Of a stretch of 64,000 nt of DNA, positions 26,039 to 34,686 are shown piece after piece. Under the pieces are notes generated by a model, which did no database searches, had not been told where the DNA came from, and was given only the letters and a program-made list of their open reading frames with translations. Position numbers and translations under genes: made by a program. The first letter of the stretch is position 1, and each line of letters starts with the position of its first letter. The stretch is from Alteriqipengyuania flavescens. GTDB taxonomy: Bacteria > Pseudomonadota > Alphaproteobacteria > Sphingomonadales > Sphingomonadaceae. The stretch spans positions 2,398,501 to 2,462,500 of the forward strand of contig NZ_CP129107.1 in NCBI RefSeq assembly GCF_030406725.1, in the 5' to 3' direction.

Positions 26039-27822
26039 AGCGCGAACAGCGGGCGCAGGGCCTCGTCGACCGATAGGTCGCCGGCCTTGGCGCGCAGGGC
26101 GCGAACCGTGTCGGCGTTCCCGCCAGCTTCCTCAAGCGCAGCCGCCAGCACCATCGCGGCAGGCAAGCTGCTGCGCTGCATCCGGTAGGCGGTTTGCGCG
26201 TTGCGCAAGGCAGCCTCCCCGTCCCCTGCGTAAAGCTGCGCCCAGGCGAGGCGGCAGAGGCCCAGCGGGTCGCGCCTCGCTTCGGGCCAGGTGGCCTTGA
26301 GCAAGGCCGCGGCGCCGCCTGCATCGCCTTCCCGCACCAGAAGCGTGCCGAGAAAGGTCGGGACATCGCGATCGAGCGGGTATTCGCGGATGTAGTCGGC
26401 CAGCACCGCCTTGGCAGCCATGGCGTTGCCGTTGTCGAGATGCGCCAGCGCAAGCTTGCGGACCAGTTGCGGCCCGCGCCGGATTGCGGCGGCAGCGGCG
26501 TAGGCCTCCACGGCCTCAGCCGCGTTTCCGCTCGCCAAGGCCGCGTCACCCAACGCAAGCCGCGCATCGAAATTGCCCGGATGGCGGCGACCGAGTTCGC
26601 GGGCGACCTCCAGCGCGCGCGCGGGTTGCCTTCCCGCCACCAGCGCGCGGATGTAGTTCGTGGATGTGTCGATCTGGCCCGGGCTTGCTGCACTGGCGGC
26701 GGCAAGCCTGCCGATCGCCGCGCCGCTCCCCCGCCGGACCGCCCCGCCCCAGTTCCACTGCGCCGCCGTGTCGAAGGCGGTGGCAGCGCCTGCCACGTCG
26801 CCTTGTTGCTCCGCGCTTCTCACGAGGCGCCATGCCAGGGCCGGGCTTGCCTGGCGAACCGCAACGTCGCCTTCGAAGCGCGCGGCCAGTTCTACCCCCT
26901 CACCGTCCACCAGCAACGCATCGGCCAGTTCCGCCGCTGCTACGTCCGGCGCGATTTCGAACAGGTCGAACAGGCGCTCCGTCGCAAGGCGTGACGCGCC
27001 GCCCCGGTTCTCGAGCAGCCCGCCGACCAGCAACGTCGCCGGCCGGTTCTCCAGCGCGTCACCCGCTCGCGACAGCAGCCGCCGGGCAAGCCCATGCTTC
27101 TGCGCGCGCGCCGCGACTACCGCCTGGATGAAGAACGCCTGTGGATTGCGCCGGTCGCGCGCAAGGATTTGCCGGGTGACCGTCACGGCATCCGTCGCGC
27201 GTCCCATGTCTGCCAGCGTCGCCGCGTATTCGCCCAGCGCGGTCGCGTCATCGGGCGCAAGCTCGACCGCGCGTTCGAACCATGGGAGGGAGGATCGCAG
27301 GCCTTGCCCATCGCGGACCAATTGCGCCTTGTAGAGCAGCGTGCCTGTGCCAGCATCGTCCAACCCGGCGGCATAGTCGATGGCGTCGAACGCGCCCGCA
27401 TGGTTGCCCGCAGCGTAACGCAGCCGCGCAACGTCGGTCCAGATGTCGGCCTTGTTGCCGCCCGCCCTGAGCGCCAGTTCGAGCGCATTCGCGGCCGCTG
27501 GAATGTTACCTTCCGCCTGCTCGAGCCGGGCAAGGACACGCAGGCCCCTGACGCGGTAAGTGCCGGAAAGCCTGGCGGGAGACAGGAACTTTCGCGCCTC
27601 TTCCATGTCGCCCGTCATCAGCGCCGCTTCGCCGCGAAGGGCGGCGAGATCGGCGGCGGACGCGCCCGCCGACGCGGCATGTTCGAGCGCAATCTTCGCC
27701 GACACCGCATCTCCGCGCACCAGCGCAGCCTCGGCCTGCCGCAAGGCCTCGCCGCCCTGCGCGGCGAGGCCGGCAGGGGCGACGCACAAGAGTGCCGCGA
27801 AAAGGAGCGCCCGCGACCGCAC
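26035..27822 (-). CDS. Exported TPR-repeat protein of the EPS/PEP-CTERM-type locus
   Basis: This 595-residue protein starts at GTG and has a Sec signal peptide (MRSRALLFAALLCVAPAGLAAQ). The rest is almost entirely Ala-rich helical TPR repeats across residues ~25-590. It directly follows prsR (4-base gap), the place where PrsT-type TPR proteins are found in PEP-CTERM/EPS loci. It is shorter than the ~900-residue PrsT model and lacks a lipobox, so I do not give the symbol. It probably acts as a periplasmic scaffold for polysaccharide or protein export. Confidence 0.75.
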   Translation of the reverse strand: MRSRALLFAALLCVAPAGLAAQGGEALRQAEAALVRGDAVSAKIALEHAASAGASAADLAALRGEAALMTGDMEEARKFLSPARLSGTYRVRGLRVLARLEQAEGNIPAAANALELALRAGGNKADIWTDVARLRYAAGNHAGAFDAIDYAAGLDDAGTGTLLYKAQLVRDGQGLRSSLPWFERAVELAPDDATALGEYAATLADMGRATDAVTVTRQILARDRRNPQAFFIQAVVAARAQKHGLARRLLSRAGDALENRPATLLVGGLLENRGGASRLATERLFDLFEIAPDVAAAELADALLVDGEGVELAARFEGDVAVRQASPALAWRLVRSAEQQGDVAGAATAFDTAAQWNWGGAVRRGSGAAIGRLAAASAASPGQIDTSTNYIRALVAGRQPARALEVARELGRRHPGNFDARLALGDAALASGNAAEAVEAYAAAAAIRRGPQLVRKLALAHLDNGNAMAAKAVLADYIREYPLDRDVPTFLGTLLVREGDAGGAAALLKATWPEARRDPLGLCRLAWAQLYAGDGEAALRNAQTAYRMQRSSLPAAMVLAAALEEAGGNADTVRALRAKAGDLSVDEALRPLFAL

Positions 27823-27826
27823 CGCC

Positions 27827-29191
27827 TCAGCTTTGCAGGTCGTACTGCTTCAGCAGGTCATAGAGCGTCGGGCGGCTGATGCCGAGCAGGCGCGCCGTAT
27901 TCGAGATATTGCCTTCACTGCGGGCGAGCGCATGGCGGATGACCTTTCGGTCGGCCTCCTCGCGCGCGGCCTTGATATTCAGCGGCAGCGCATCTTCCTC
28001 GTCCCCGGCCTCAAGATCGAGGTCCTCGGCATGGATGAGCTTGCCGTCCGCCATGATGACCGCACGCTTCAAGCGGTTTTCCAGCTCGCGGACATTCCCC
28101 GGCCACGGCCACGCGTCGATGGCGGCGAGCGCATCGCTGGCGAGACCTTTCACCTGCGGGTTCATCTCGGCCGCAAACCGCTTGAGGAAAGCCTTGGCGA
28201 GCAGCGTCGCATCGCCCGGGCGTTCGGCCAGCGTCGGAATCTTCACAACGATCTCGGCGAGGCGGTAGAACAGGTCTTCGCGGAAACGCCCGTCGGCGAT
28301 CATTTCTTCGAGGTTCTGGTGCGTCGCGCACACGATGCGCGTATCGACGGAGATCGACTTGCGCCCGCCGATCCGCTCGATCGTGCGTTCCTGCAGGAAG
28401 CGCAGCAGTTTCACCTGAAGGGGCAGCGGAATGTCGCCCACCTCGTCGAGGAAGAGCGTGCCGCCATCGGCCAGTTCGATCTTGCCCTCGGTCGTCTTGA
28501 CCGCGCCGGTGAACGCGCCCTTCTCGTGCCCGAAGAGCTCGGCCTCGAGCAGGTTTTCCGGGATTGCCGCGCAATTGATGGCGACGAATGCCCCGCCCTT
28601 GCGGTCGCTCGAATCGTGCACACCGCGCGCCAGCAATTCCTTGCCCGTCCCGCTCGCGCCCAGAAGCATGACCGATATCGAAGTGTTGGCCACGCGCTCG
28701 ATGGTGCGGGCAACCTTCACCATTTCCGGCGCAGCGGTGATGAGCCCGCCAAGCACCGTTTCGCCCTCGTCGGACTTGCTGGCGAGCCGCGCGTTCTCGC
28801 TCTCAAGCTGGTGGAGGTTGAAAGCGCGCCGCACGATCAGGCCGAGCGCTTCGATATCGATCGGCTTTTGGTAGAAGTCATACGCCCCGCGCTGGATGGC
28901 ATGGAGCGCGCTTTCCCGCGCGCCGTGGCCGCTGGCGACGATAACTTTCGTGTCGGGCTTGAGCGACAGGATCGCGTCAAGGATCGCGAAACCCTCCGTC
29001 GTGCCGTCGGGATCGGGAGGCAGGCCCAGGTCGAGCGTGACGACCGCAGGCTCTTCCGCCCGCAGCGCCGCAAGGGCGCTCGCCCGGTCGCCGGCGATCG
29101 TGACATCGAAATCCTCGTAAGCCCATTTCAGCTGGGCTTGCAGCCCCTCGTCGTCCTCGACGATCAGCAGGCGCGGTTTGTCCTCGGCCAT
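27827..29191 (-). CDS. prsR: Sigma-54 activator PrsR (PEP-CTERM-type response regulator)
   Basis: This 454-residue NtrC-class regulator has a receiver domain (residues 5-125) with phosphoacceptor Asp in VVTLDLGLPPD. The AAA+ domain (about 150-385) has Walker A GASGTGKE, the sigma-54 contact loop GAFTGA and Walker B GGTLFLDEV. A Fis-type helix-turn-helix is at the end (NISNTARLLGISRPTLYDLL). Its start overlaps the prsK stop by one base. It should activate sigma-54 promoters of surface-polysaccharide or PEP-CTERM protein genes; none is obvious in this window. Confidence 0.88.
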   Translation of the reverse strand: MAEDKPRLLIVEDDEGLQAQLKWAYEDFDVTIAGDRASALAALRAEEPAVVTLDLGLPPDPDGTTEGFAILDAILSLKPDTKVIVASGHGARESALHAIQRGAYDFYQKPIDIEALGLIVRRAFNLHQLESENARLASKSDEGETVLGGLITAAPEMVKVARTIERVANTSISVMLLGASGTGKELLARGVHDSSDRKGGAFVAINCAAIPENLLEAELFGHEKGAFTGAVKTTEGKIELADGGTLFLDEVGDIPLPLQVKLLRFLQERTIERIGGRKSISVDTRIVCATHQNLEEMIADGRFREDLFYRLAEIVVKIPTLAERPGDATLLAKAFLKRFAAEMNPQVKGLASDALAAIDAWPWPGNVRELENRLKRAVIMADGKLIHAEDLDLEAGDEEDALPLNIKAAREEADRKVIRHALARSEGNISNTARLLGISRPTLYDLLKQYDLQS

Positions 29192-31287
29192 CAGGCCACC
29201 TCCTTCTTGGATAGCGAGCCGGTTGCGGCAAGCGGCAGGCGCACGAAGAAGCGCGCGCCGAGATCGGGTTGGGATTCGACGGTCAGCTGCCCACCCATCG
29301 CGCGGACCAGTTCGCGCGCCTCGAAAGCACCGATGCCGAAGCCGTCGTTCTTTGACGAACGGAAGGGCTGGAACAGGTCGCGGCGGATAAAGTCCGCAGT
29401 CATCCCGCTGCCCTGGTCCACGATTTCAAGCTCGCCCTGCAAGCCCGACTGCGAGACCTTGATATAGACCGGCGCTTCCGCTTCCGAGGCATCGATGGCG
29501 TTCTGCACCAGGTGCGTTAGCGCCTGGTCGAGCGCTTCTGCCTGGGCCAGCACCTGAACCTCGCCGCCGGCGATGAAGGTGACCGGGTGCTGCGACTGGA
29601 ACCGGCGCGCGATATCGCCCGCAACCCGGCCCAGCGAAACCGGCGCGAGCGGTGCCTCGCCGCCCTGGCCATAGCGCCCGAGCCTTGCAAGGAGGCCGTT
29701 CAGCTTGTCCGCGCTGTTGCGCAAGGTAACCAGCATGTCGGCGCGGAAATCCGGATTGTCGGCGTGCTTTTCCGCATTCCGCGCGAGCAGGCCGAGCTGG
29801 CTGGCGAGGTTCTTGATATCGTGCATCACGAAAGCGATGCGGCGATTGAACTCGTCGAACCGACTCGCTTCCAGCAGCGCCTTTTGCCCGCTCTGTTCGG
29901 CGAGATAGCTGGCGGACTGCTGGCCGACCACGCGCAGCAGGTCGAGGTCTTCCCAGTCGAGATTGCGTTCCCCGTCGGGCCGGGCCAGCACGACGAGGCC
30001 GATCAACCGGCCGTAGTGGATCAGGGGCACGATCGCCCAGGCGGGAGCCAGTTCGTCGAGCCAGGCCGGGACATGCGCATCCTCGCCGTGGCGGCTGCGG
30101 CCATCGCGCACTTCGTCAAGCTCGACGATGAACCCGCTGTCCTCGTAAAAGCGCGCGGCGGCGGTGTCGAACGCCTCGGCCGGCACGGCCACGCCCGGCC
30201 AGCGCCAGCTTGCCGCCAGCGACAGTGCCGCGTCCTCGCCCGGCATGACCAGCAGGCCGCGCGGACTGTCGGTGATGTCGGCGATGGCCTGCACCACGCG
30301 CTCTTCCAGGCTTGCCATCTCGTCGTCGCGGCCGATGGTGCGGGTGAAGCGCAGCCATTCTTCGCGGTAATCGTAGCGGTGCTGGAACAGGTGCTTGGTC
30401 GCCGTGACCTTGAGCCACTTGCGCATCCGTGAGGACGGCAGCCAGAGCAGCGCGACGAGCGCAGCGATGACTGTAAAGCCGACCTGCGTCAGCCGCGCGA
30501 GGTTGCCGTCGAAAGTGGCGATGCCGCGCGCGATCACGACCATCGAGACGAGATAGGCCCCGATCACCATCAGCGACAGCGTCTGGAAGGCAACTTTGCG
30601 CGATGGCTTGAAAGGCCGGTCGCTGCCTGCCTTGGTCGCGCCGATTGCCAGCGGGATGATCACGATCGACACGAACAGGCCGCGCAGCGCCGCCAGCTCA
30701 ACCGGCGGCTCCGCCACGAGGTGGACGATGGTGTAGAAATTGAGGTCGTATGCCCAAAGCGCGGCAAGCGACACGGCCGGCCAGCGAAGGGCGCTGCGCG
30801 TGCTCGGCGCGGCACCGGCATAGAGATTGTGCAACAGCACCAGTCCGCCCACCGCCACCAGCAGGCGGAACAGCGAAGAGACCTGCTGCGTCAACGCCAG
30901 CACCTCAGGATAGGCGCTCCAGTTGCTGGCGACGACCAGCAGGACCGGCTGGAGGGTCTCGACCACGCACAGCACCACCAGGACCGGACGGACCAGCTGG
31001 GCGGTCTCGTCCCGCCCGTCGCTCGCGAACAGGGCTTGTACTACCCACAGCCATGCAAGGTTGCGTGCTGTCTCGCTCAATGCGGCGATGGCCGAGAACG
31101 GGCCGGTCGCCGCCACGAGGACGCACCACAAGGCGGTGATACCAAGGGCGAAGGACACTGCCTTGCGCGCCTTGCCCGGTGCCGCTGTCCCGCGTCCGTA
31201 CCAAAAGGCGACCAGCGCGCAGGCAACCGCCGCCACGAGGTGTCCGTAAAAACCCACGAAAGGCCAGAAGAGCGCGGAAAGGCTCAT
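29191..31287 (-). CDS. prsK: Sensor histidine kinase PrsK
   Basis: This is a 698-residue protein. About residues 1-300 form eight or more membrane helices, a GAF-like domain is at ~330-470, then comes a degenerate dimerisation box FVMHDIKNLASQLGLLARNA with the likely phospho-His, and a HATPase domain ends with GFGIGAFEARELVRAMGG. This matches the PEP-CTERM-associated kinase that partners PrsR, the next gene. The start at 31287 overlaps the sugar-transferase stop by four bases; the frame remains open far upstream, but those codons overlap the transferase. Confidence 0.88.
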   Translation of the reverse strand: MSLSALFWPFVGFYGHLVAAVACALVAFWYGRGTAAPGKARKAVSFALGITALWCVLVAATGPFSAIAALSETARNLAWLWVVQALFASDGRDETAQLVRPVLVVLCVVETLQPVLLVVASNWSAYPEVLALTQQVSSLFRLLVAVGGLVLLHNLYAGAAPSTRSALRWPAVSLAALWAYDLNFYTIVHLVAEPPVELAALRGLFVSIVIIPLAIGATKAGSDRPFKPSRKVAFQTLSLMVIGAYLVSMVVIARGIATFDGNLARLTQVGFTVIAALVALLWLPSSRMRKWLKVTATKHLFQHRYDYREEWLRFTRTIGRDDEMASLEERVVQAIADITDSPRGLLVMPGEDAALSLAASWRWPGVAVPAEAFDTAAARFYEDSGFIVELDEVRDGRSRHGEDAHVPAWLDELAPAWAIVPLIHYGRLIGLVVLARPDGERNLDWEDLDLLRVVGQQSASYLAEQSGQKALLEASRFDEFNRRIAFVMHDIKNLASQLGLLARNAEKHADNPDFRADMLVTLRNSADKLNGLLARLGRYGQGGEAPLAPVSLGRVAGDIARRFQSQHPVTFIAGGEVQVLAQAEALDQALTHLVQNAIDASEAEAPVYIKVSQSGLQGELEIVDQGSGMTADFIRRDLFQPFRSSKNDGFGIGAFEARELVRAMGGQLTVESQPDLGARFFVRLPLAATGSLSKKEVA

Positions 31288-32669
31288 CGCGCGCCCTCGC
31301 TCCACAGGACGACACGCAGGGTCTGCAACAGGATGAGGAGGTCCAGGAAAGGGGTGTAGTTCTTGGCGTAATAGAGGTCGTATTCCAGCTTGTGCCGGCT
31401 GTCCTCCAGATTGGCGCCATAGGGGTAGTTGATCTGCGCCCACCCGGTGATCCCGGGCTTCACCATGTGCCGCTCCGCATAATAGGGCAGCTGCTCTTCC
31501 AGTTCGGCAACGAAGTTCGGACGTTCCGGGCGCGGTCCGACGAAGCTCATCTCGCCCTTGAGCACGCTCCACGTCTGCGGCAGTTCGTCGATGCGGACCT
31601 TGCGGATGAACTTGCCGATCCGGGTCACGCGCGGGTCGGCGGCCTGCGCGAATTGCACGCCGTCCTTTTCCGCATCGGTGCGCATGGAGCGCAGCTTGAT
31701 AATGTCGAAATGCTGCCCGAACAGGCCGACGCGCGGCTGGCGATAGAAGGCGGGGCCCCTGCTGTCGATTTTGACCAGCAGGGCAAACACGGCGATTAGC
31801 GGGAAAGTCAGGAGGAGCAGCAGGCTGGACGCCGCGATGTCGAACACGCGCTTGGCGGCGCTCGACAGGGCGCGGCCCGAACTGAAGCCGTCGGAGAAGA
31901 TCAGCCAGCTCGGATTGACCGTGTCGAGATCGACGCGGCCCGTCTCCCGCTCCACGAAGGTCGAGAAGTCGTTCACATGGACGCCCGCGGTCTTTACGCG
32001 AAGGAGGTCTTTCAACGGCAATGCATTGCGGCGTTCTTCCAGTGCGAGCACTACCTCGCTGACGCCCAGATTCTGGACGAACTGGCTCAGGTCGTGGATC
32101 GCTTCGCGCGGGATCGCCTCGTCGACGATCTTTTCTCCGTCCGTCATCTTGAGGAAGCCCACGATGGCGAAGCCCGATTCCGGTTTGCGGCCAAGCTCGC
32201 GCAGTCGCTGTGCCCGCTTTCCCGCACCGAGCACCAGGACCCTCCGCCGGAACGCGTGGTTGCCGAGCAATGCGCCCATGACGAGCCGGTTGATGACCAG
32301 CGCCACGATCGCGAGGAACATGGCGTAAAGCAGCACGCTGCGCCACGGCGCGGTGCCGGGCATCACGAAATCTAGAAACGACAGCGCCAGGACGCCGAGG
32401 CTCACGGCCACCAGCAGACGCGCGCCAGCATAGCGCATCGACCGCAGCGCGTCGGCGCCGTAGACGCCCACCGCGATCATCGCGAGGTTCACGCATCCGA
32501 CGAAGAGCGACATCACGCCGAAGCGCGATCCGATGGGCCCGCTATCGACGTCGATCTGTAGGGTGCGCAGCCGCCACGCGACCTCTCCCGCCGCGAGCAG
32601 CAGCGCAAGGTCGAGCAGCCACAGCAGCAGCACCGCATGCGGAATGTAGTGCTTGAATAGTCGGATCAT
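31284..32669 (-). CDS. Polyprenyl-phosphate sugar transferase, EPS/PEP-CTERM associated
   Basis: This 461-residue initiating glycosyltransferase has N-terminal membrane helices with a Rossmann-like middle (RRRVLVLGAGKRAQRLRELG). The C-terminal bacterial sugar-transferase domain runs from ~265, with KRVFDIAASS, the membrane hairpin, FDIIKLRSMRTDAE, FVGPRPERP and KPGITGWAQINYPYG. It transfers a sugar phosphate to undecaprenyl phosphate to start exopolysaccharide synthesis. The start at MIRLFKHYIP is chosen over an ATG 18 bases upstream. It heads the prsK-prsR-TPR operon. Confidence 0.88.
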   Translation of the reverse strand: MIRLFKHYIPHAVLLLWLLDLALLLAAGEVAWRLRTLQIDVDSGPIGSRFGVMSLFVGCVNLAMIAVGVYGADALRSMRYAGARLLVAVSLGVLALSFLDFVMPGTAPWRSVLLYAMFLAIVALVINRLVMGALLGNHAFRRRVLVLGAGKRAQRLRELGRKPESGFAIVGFLKMTDGEKIVDEAIPREAIHDLSQFVQNLGVSEVVLALEERRNALPLKDLLRVKTAGVHVNDFSTFVERETGRVDLDTVNPSWLIFSDGFSSGRALSSAAKRVFDIAASSLLLLLTFPLIAVFALLVKIDSRGPAFYRQPRVGLFGQHFDIIKLRSMRTDAEKDGVQFAQAADPRVTRIGKFIRKVRIDELPQTWSVLKGEMSFVGPRPERPNFVAELEEQLPYYAERHMVKPGITGWAQINYPYGANLEDSRHKLEYDLYYAKNYTPFLDLLILLQTLRVVLWSEGAR

Positions 32670-32800
32670 CGCTCCGGCCGGCCCCACGCCGCGGGATTGC
32701 GGCAGGGCCCGGCTTAGGGCGAAGGCGTTTAATGTCGGTAAATTTTACACGATTTTGCCAGACGCGCGCAAATCACCGGATGCGGAGGTAAATGCCGCGT

Positions 32801-33088
32801 TTACTCGCCGTCCATCTGGTCGGCAGCATTGTCGATAGCTTCACCCGCAGAATTGGCGGCCTCGCCGACACTGTTGGCTGCATCCGTAACGGCCTCGTTG
32901 GCAGCCATTTCCGAATTGCTGGTCTGGTTGAAGATTAGGAAGGCGCCCACTGCGAGTATGGCGATGAGGATGATGAGGAAAATCATCCCGCCGCCCGAAC
33001 GGCGCGGCGCATCGTCATGGACCACCGTGTGCGTGGTGTGGGTGTTGCCCGCATCGTCGCGGGTTTCGGTGATACGTTCTTCAGTCAT
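32801..33088 (-). CDS. Small single-pass membrane protein
   Basis: This 95-residue protein has a polar N-terminal ~32 residues rich in Thr and His (TRDDAGNTHTTHTVVHDD), one transmembrane helix at about 34-52 (GGGMIFLIILIAILAVGAF), and an Ala/Asn-rich acidic C-terminal tail (EAVTDAANSVGEAANSAG) that probably forms a periplasmic helix. No family is recognised with confidence. It stands alone between the EPS operon and the XRE regulator. Confidence 0.65.
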   Translation of the reverse strand: MTEERITETRDDAGNTHTTHTVVHDDAPRRSGGGMIFLIILIAILAVGAFLIFNQTSNSEMAANEAVTDAANSVGEAANSAGEAIDNAADQMDGE

Positions 33089-33142
33089 TGTGTAACTCCC
33101 TGATGAGAAGGAAAACTCCCATCGGGATGATGCAGTTCCCGC

Positions 33143-34528
33143 CTAGACGCCGAAATGGAACGGCGTGAGGCCGCGCTCCCGTTCCGAGAATTGCAACGCG
33201 ACGCCGCGCGGCGGCAGGGATCGCTGCCGGCAATCGGTGCGGTGGCATTGCACGCAGCCAAGGCCGATCGGCACGGCGGCGCCTTCATCCAGCGCCAGAC
33301 CGCGGGCCGCAGCGAGGTTCTTGGCGAGCGAGGCTTCGATACCCAGCACGATCGCGAATTGTCCGGCGTCGGGCCGGGCGCCCGACACTGCGACAGTGCG
33401 CGCCATGGTGAACCACGTGCCCTGCCCCGCGCCGCTTCCTTCCAGCGTGACGAGGCCGGTAACGAGGGCGTGGCCCTGCTCGAAAGCCCGGTGTACCGTC
33501 CACAGCGGGCAACTGGCCGGCGCATCGAGCAACAGGGTCCCGCTCGCCCCGGCATAACGTTTGGAGAACTGGCCCGCCCGGTCGATGCGGGCCATGAAGA
33601 ACGGCAGGCCGCGCCGTCCGACGCGCTGCAGGGTCGTCAACCGGTGGGCGAGCTGTTCGAAGCCGACGTTGAAGCGGCGCTCAAGGATGGGCAGGTCGTA
33701 GCCCGTCGCCTCGCACGCCCGCACGAAGCGGTCGTAAGGCATCAGCACCGCAGCGGCGAAATAAGCTTGCAGGTGACGCTCGAACAGTCGGCGCGCGGCC
33801 TCGTCGGTAAAGTCGCCGCCTGCCGCGAGCGAGCGGATGGTCTCGCGCTGTTCCAGCAGCCCGATTTGCAGGGCCAGCTGGAAATTCCGGCTTGCGGGCA
33901 GCAGCATTTCGGACAGTTGCAGCTGGCGGGCGTGGAGGTCGAGCCGGCGCAAGCGGTCGGGCATGACATCGCCCGGCAGGATGCGTACCGACATCTGGTG
34001 GCGCTGCCGCAATCGCTCGGCAAGGCCCTGTCCCAGATCCTGGCTCGACAGGCGGACCTCATCGGCCAGTTCCTCTGCCGCCTGGTCGAGATCGGCGAAG
34101 TGGTTGCGCCAGTGTTCGATTTCGCGCCGCGCGAGCTGTTCGCTGGTCGGCGCCCCATCGCCGGATGCCTGGCCGGCCGCGTCGAACAGCCGGGCGAATG
34201 CCACTGCCGATTGCGGCGCGGCGGCGAGCCATTCGACGATGTCCTCCCGGTCGATGGCAAGATCGGCGAAACGCGCGTCGGCGAGGCGGCGGCGCATGCC
34301 GTCGATACCGCCGACCGCTTCGTCCTGCGTCAAGGTGCGGGGGTCGAAATCGAATTCGTCGACGAGGCTGAGGACCGTTCGCGCGGTCAGCGGCCGCCGG
34401 TTGCGTTCGATCAGGTTGAGGTAGCTGGCCGAAATGGCAAGCCGCTCGGCCATGGCAGCCTGGGTCAGCCCTTCGCGCTTGCGCAAGCGGCGCAGGGCCG
34501 CGCCGGCAAGGATGGAGGTCTCGCTCAT
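33143..34528 (-). CDS. XRE-family short-chain fatty-acyl regulator (ScfR/RamB-like)
   Basis: This is a 461-residue regulator. The N-terminal helix-turn-helix (LTQAAMAERLAISASYLNLIERN, residues ~17-40) is followed by an ImmA/IrrE-like DUF955 region around 200-320 in which the zinc-protease HExxH is absent (FERHLQAYFAAAV). The C-terminal DUF2083 domain has a Cys cluster, CVQCHRTDCRQR. Relatives such as RamB control isocitrate lyase and acetate/propionate use. Divergence from aceA fits that role strongly. Confidence 0.85.
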   Translation of the reverse strand: MSETSILAGAALRRLRKREGLTQAAMAERLAISASYLNLIERNRRPLTARTVLSLVDEFDFDPRTLTQDEAVGGIDGMRRRLADARFADLAIDREDIVEWLAAAPQSAVAFARLFDAAGQASGDGAPTSEQLARREIEHWRNHFADLDQAAEELADEVRLSSQDLGQGLAERLRQRHQMSVRILPGDVMPDRLRRLDLHARQLQLSEMLLPASRNFQLALQIGLLEQRETIRSLAAGGDFTDEAARRLFERHLQAYFAAAVLMPYDRFVRACEATGYDLPILERRFNVGFEQLAHRLTTLQRVGRRGLPFFMARIDRAGQFSKRYAGASGTLLLDAPASCPLWTVHRAFEQGHALVTGLVTLEGSGAGQGTWFTMARTVAVSGARPDAGQFAIVLGIEASLAKNLAAARGLALDEGAAVPIGLGCVQCHRTDCRQRSLPPRGVALQFSERERGLTPFHFGV

Positions 34529-34531
34529 TCG

Positions 34532-34602
34532 TTTGTCAATATCCTTACAGTGTTACAAAGATATTGCCACGATTGACCCCATGCCGACAAGATAGTTTGT
34601 CA
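34532..34602. promoter_or_regulatory. Candidate operators in the regulator-aceA divergent region
   Basis: TTTGTCA occurs at 34532-34538 and again at 34596-34602. The second copy is part of the inverted repeat GACAA-N6-TTGTC (34587-34601 region). Between them, CAATATC (34537) and GATATTG (34560) form an interrupted palindrome. The region separates the XRE regulator from aceA and is AT-richer than its surroundings. Which of these the regulator binds is inference. Confidence 0.4.
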
Positions 34603-34686
34603 CTTTCCCTGTCATTGCGGGCTCATGACCGCAATATTGGCTCCAACGGCAGCGGTCGCCCGCCGCCTCCCCTTTGGAGAACGACT

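Noticed and set aside
32700-32790. TGGC-containing stretch upstream of the sugar transferase as a sigma-54 promoter for PrsR
   Set aside because: The -12 GC element is missing at the required spacing (TGGC followed by AAAATCGTGT).
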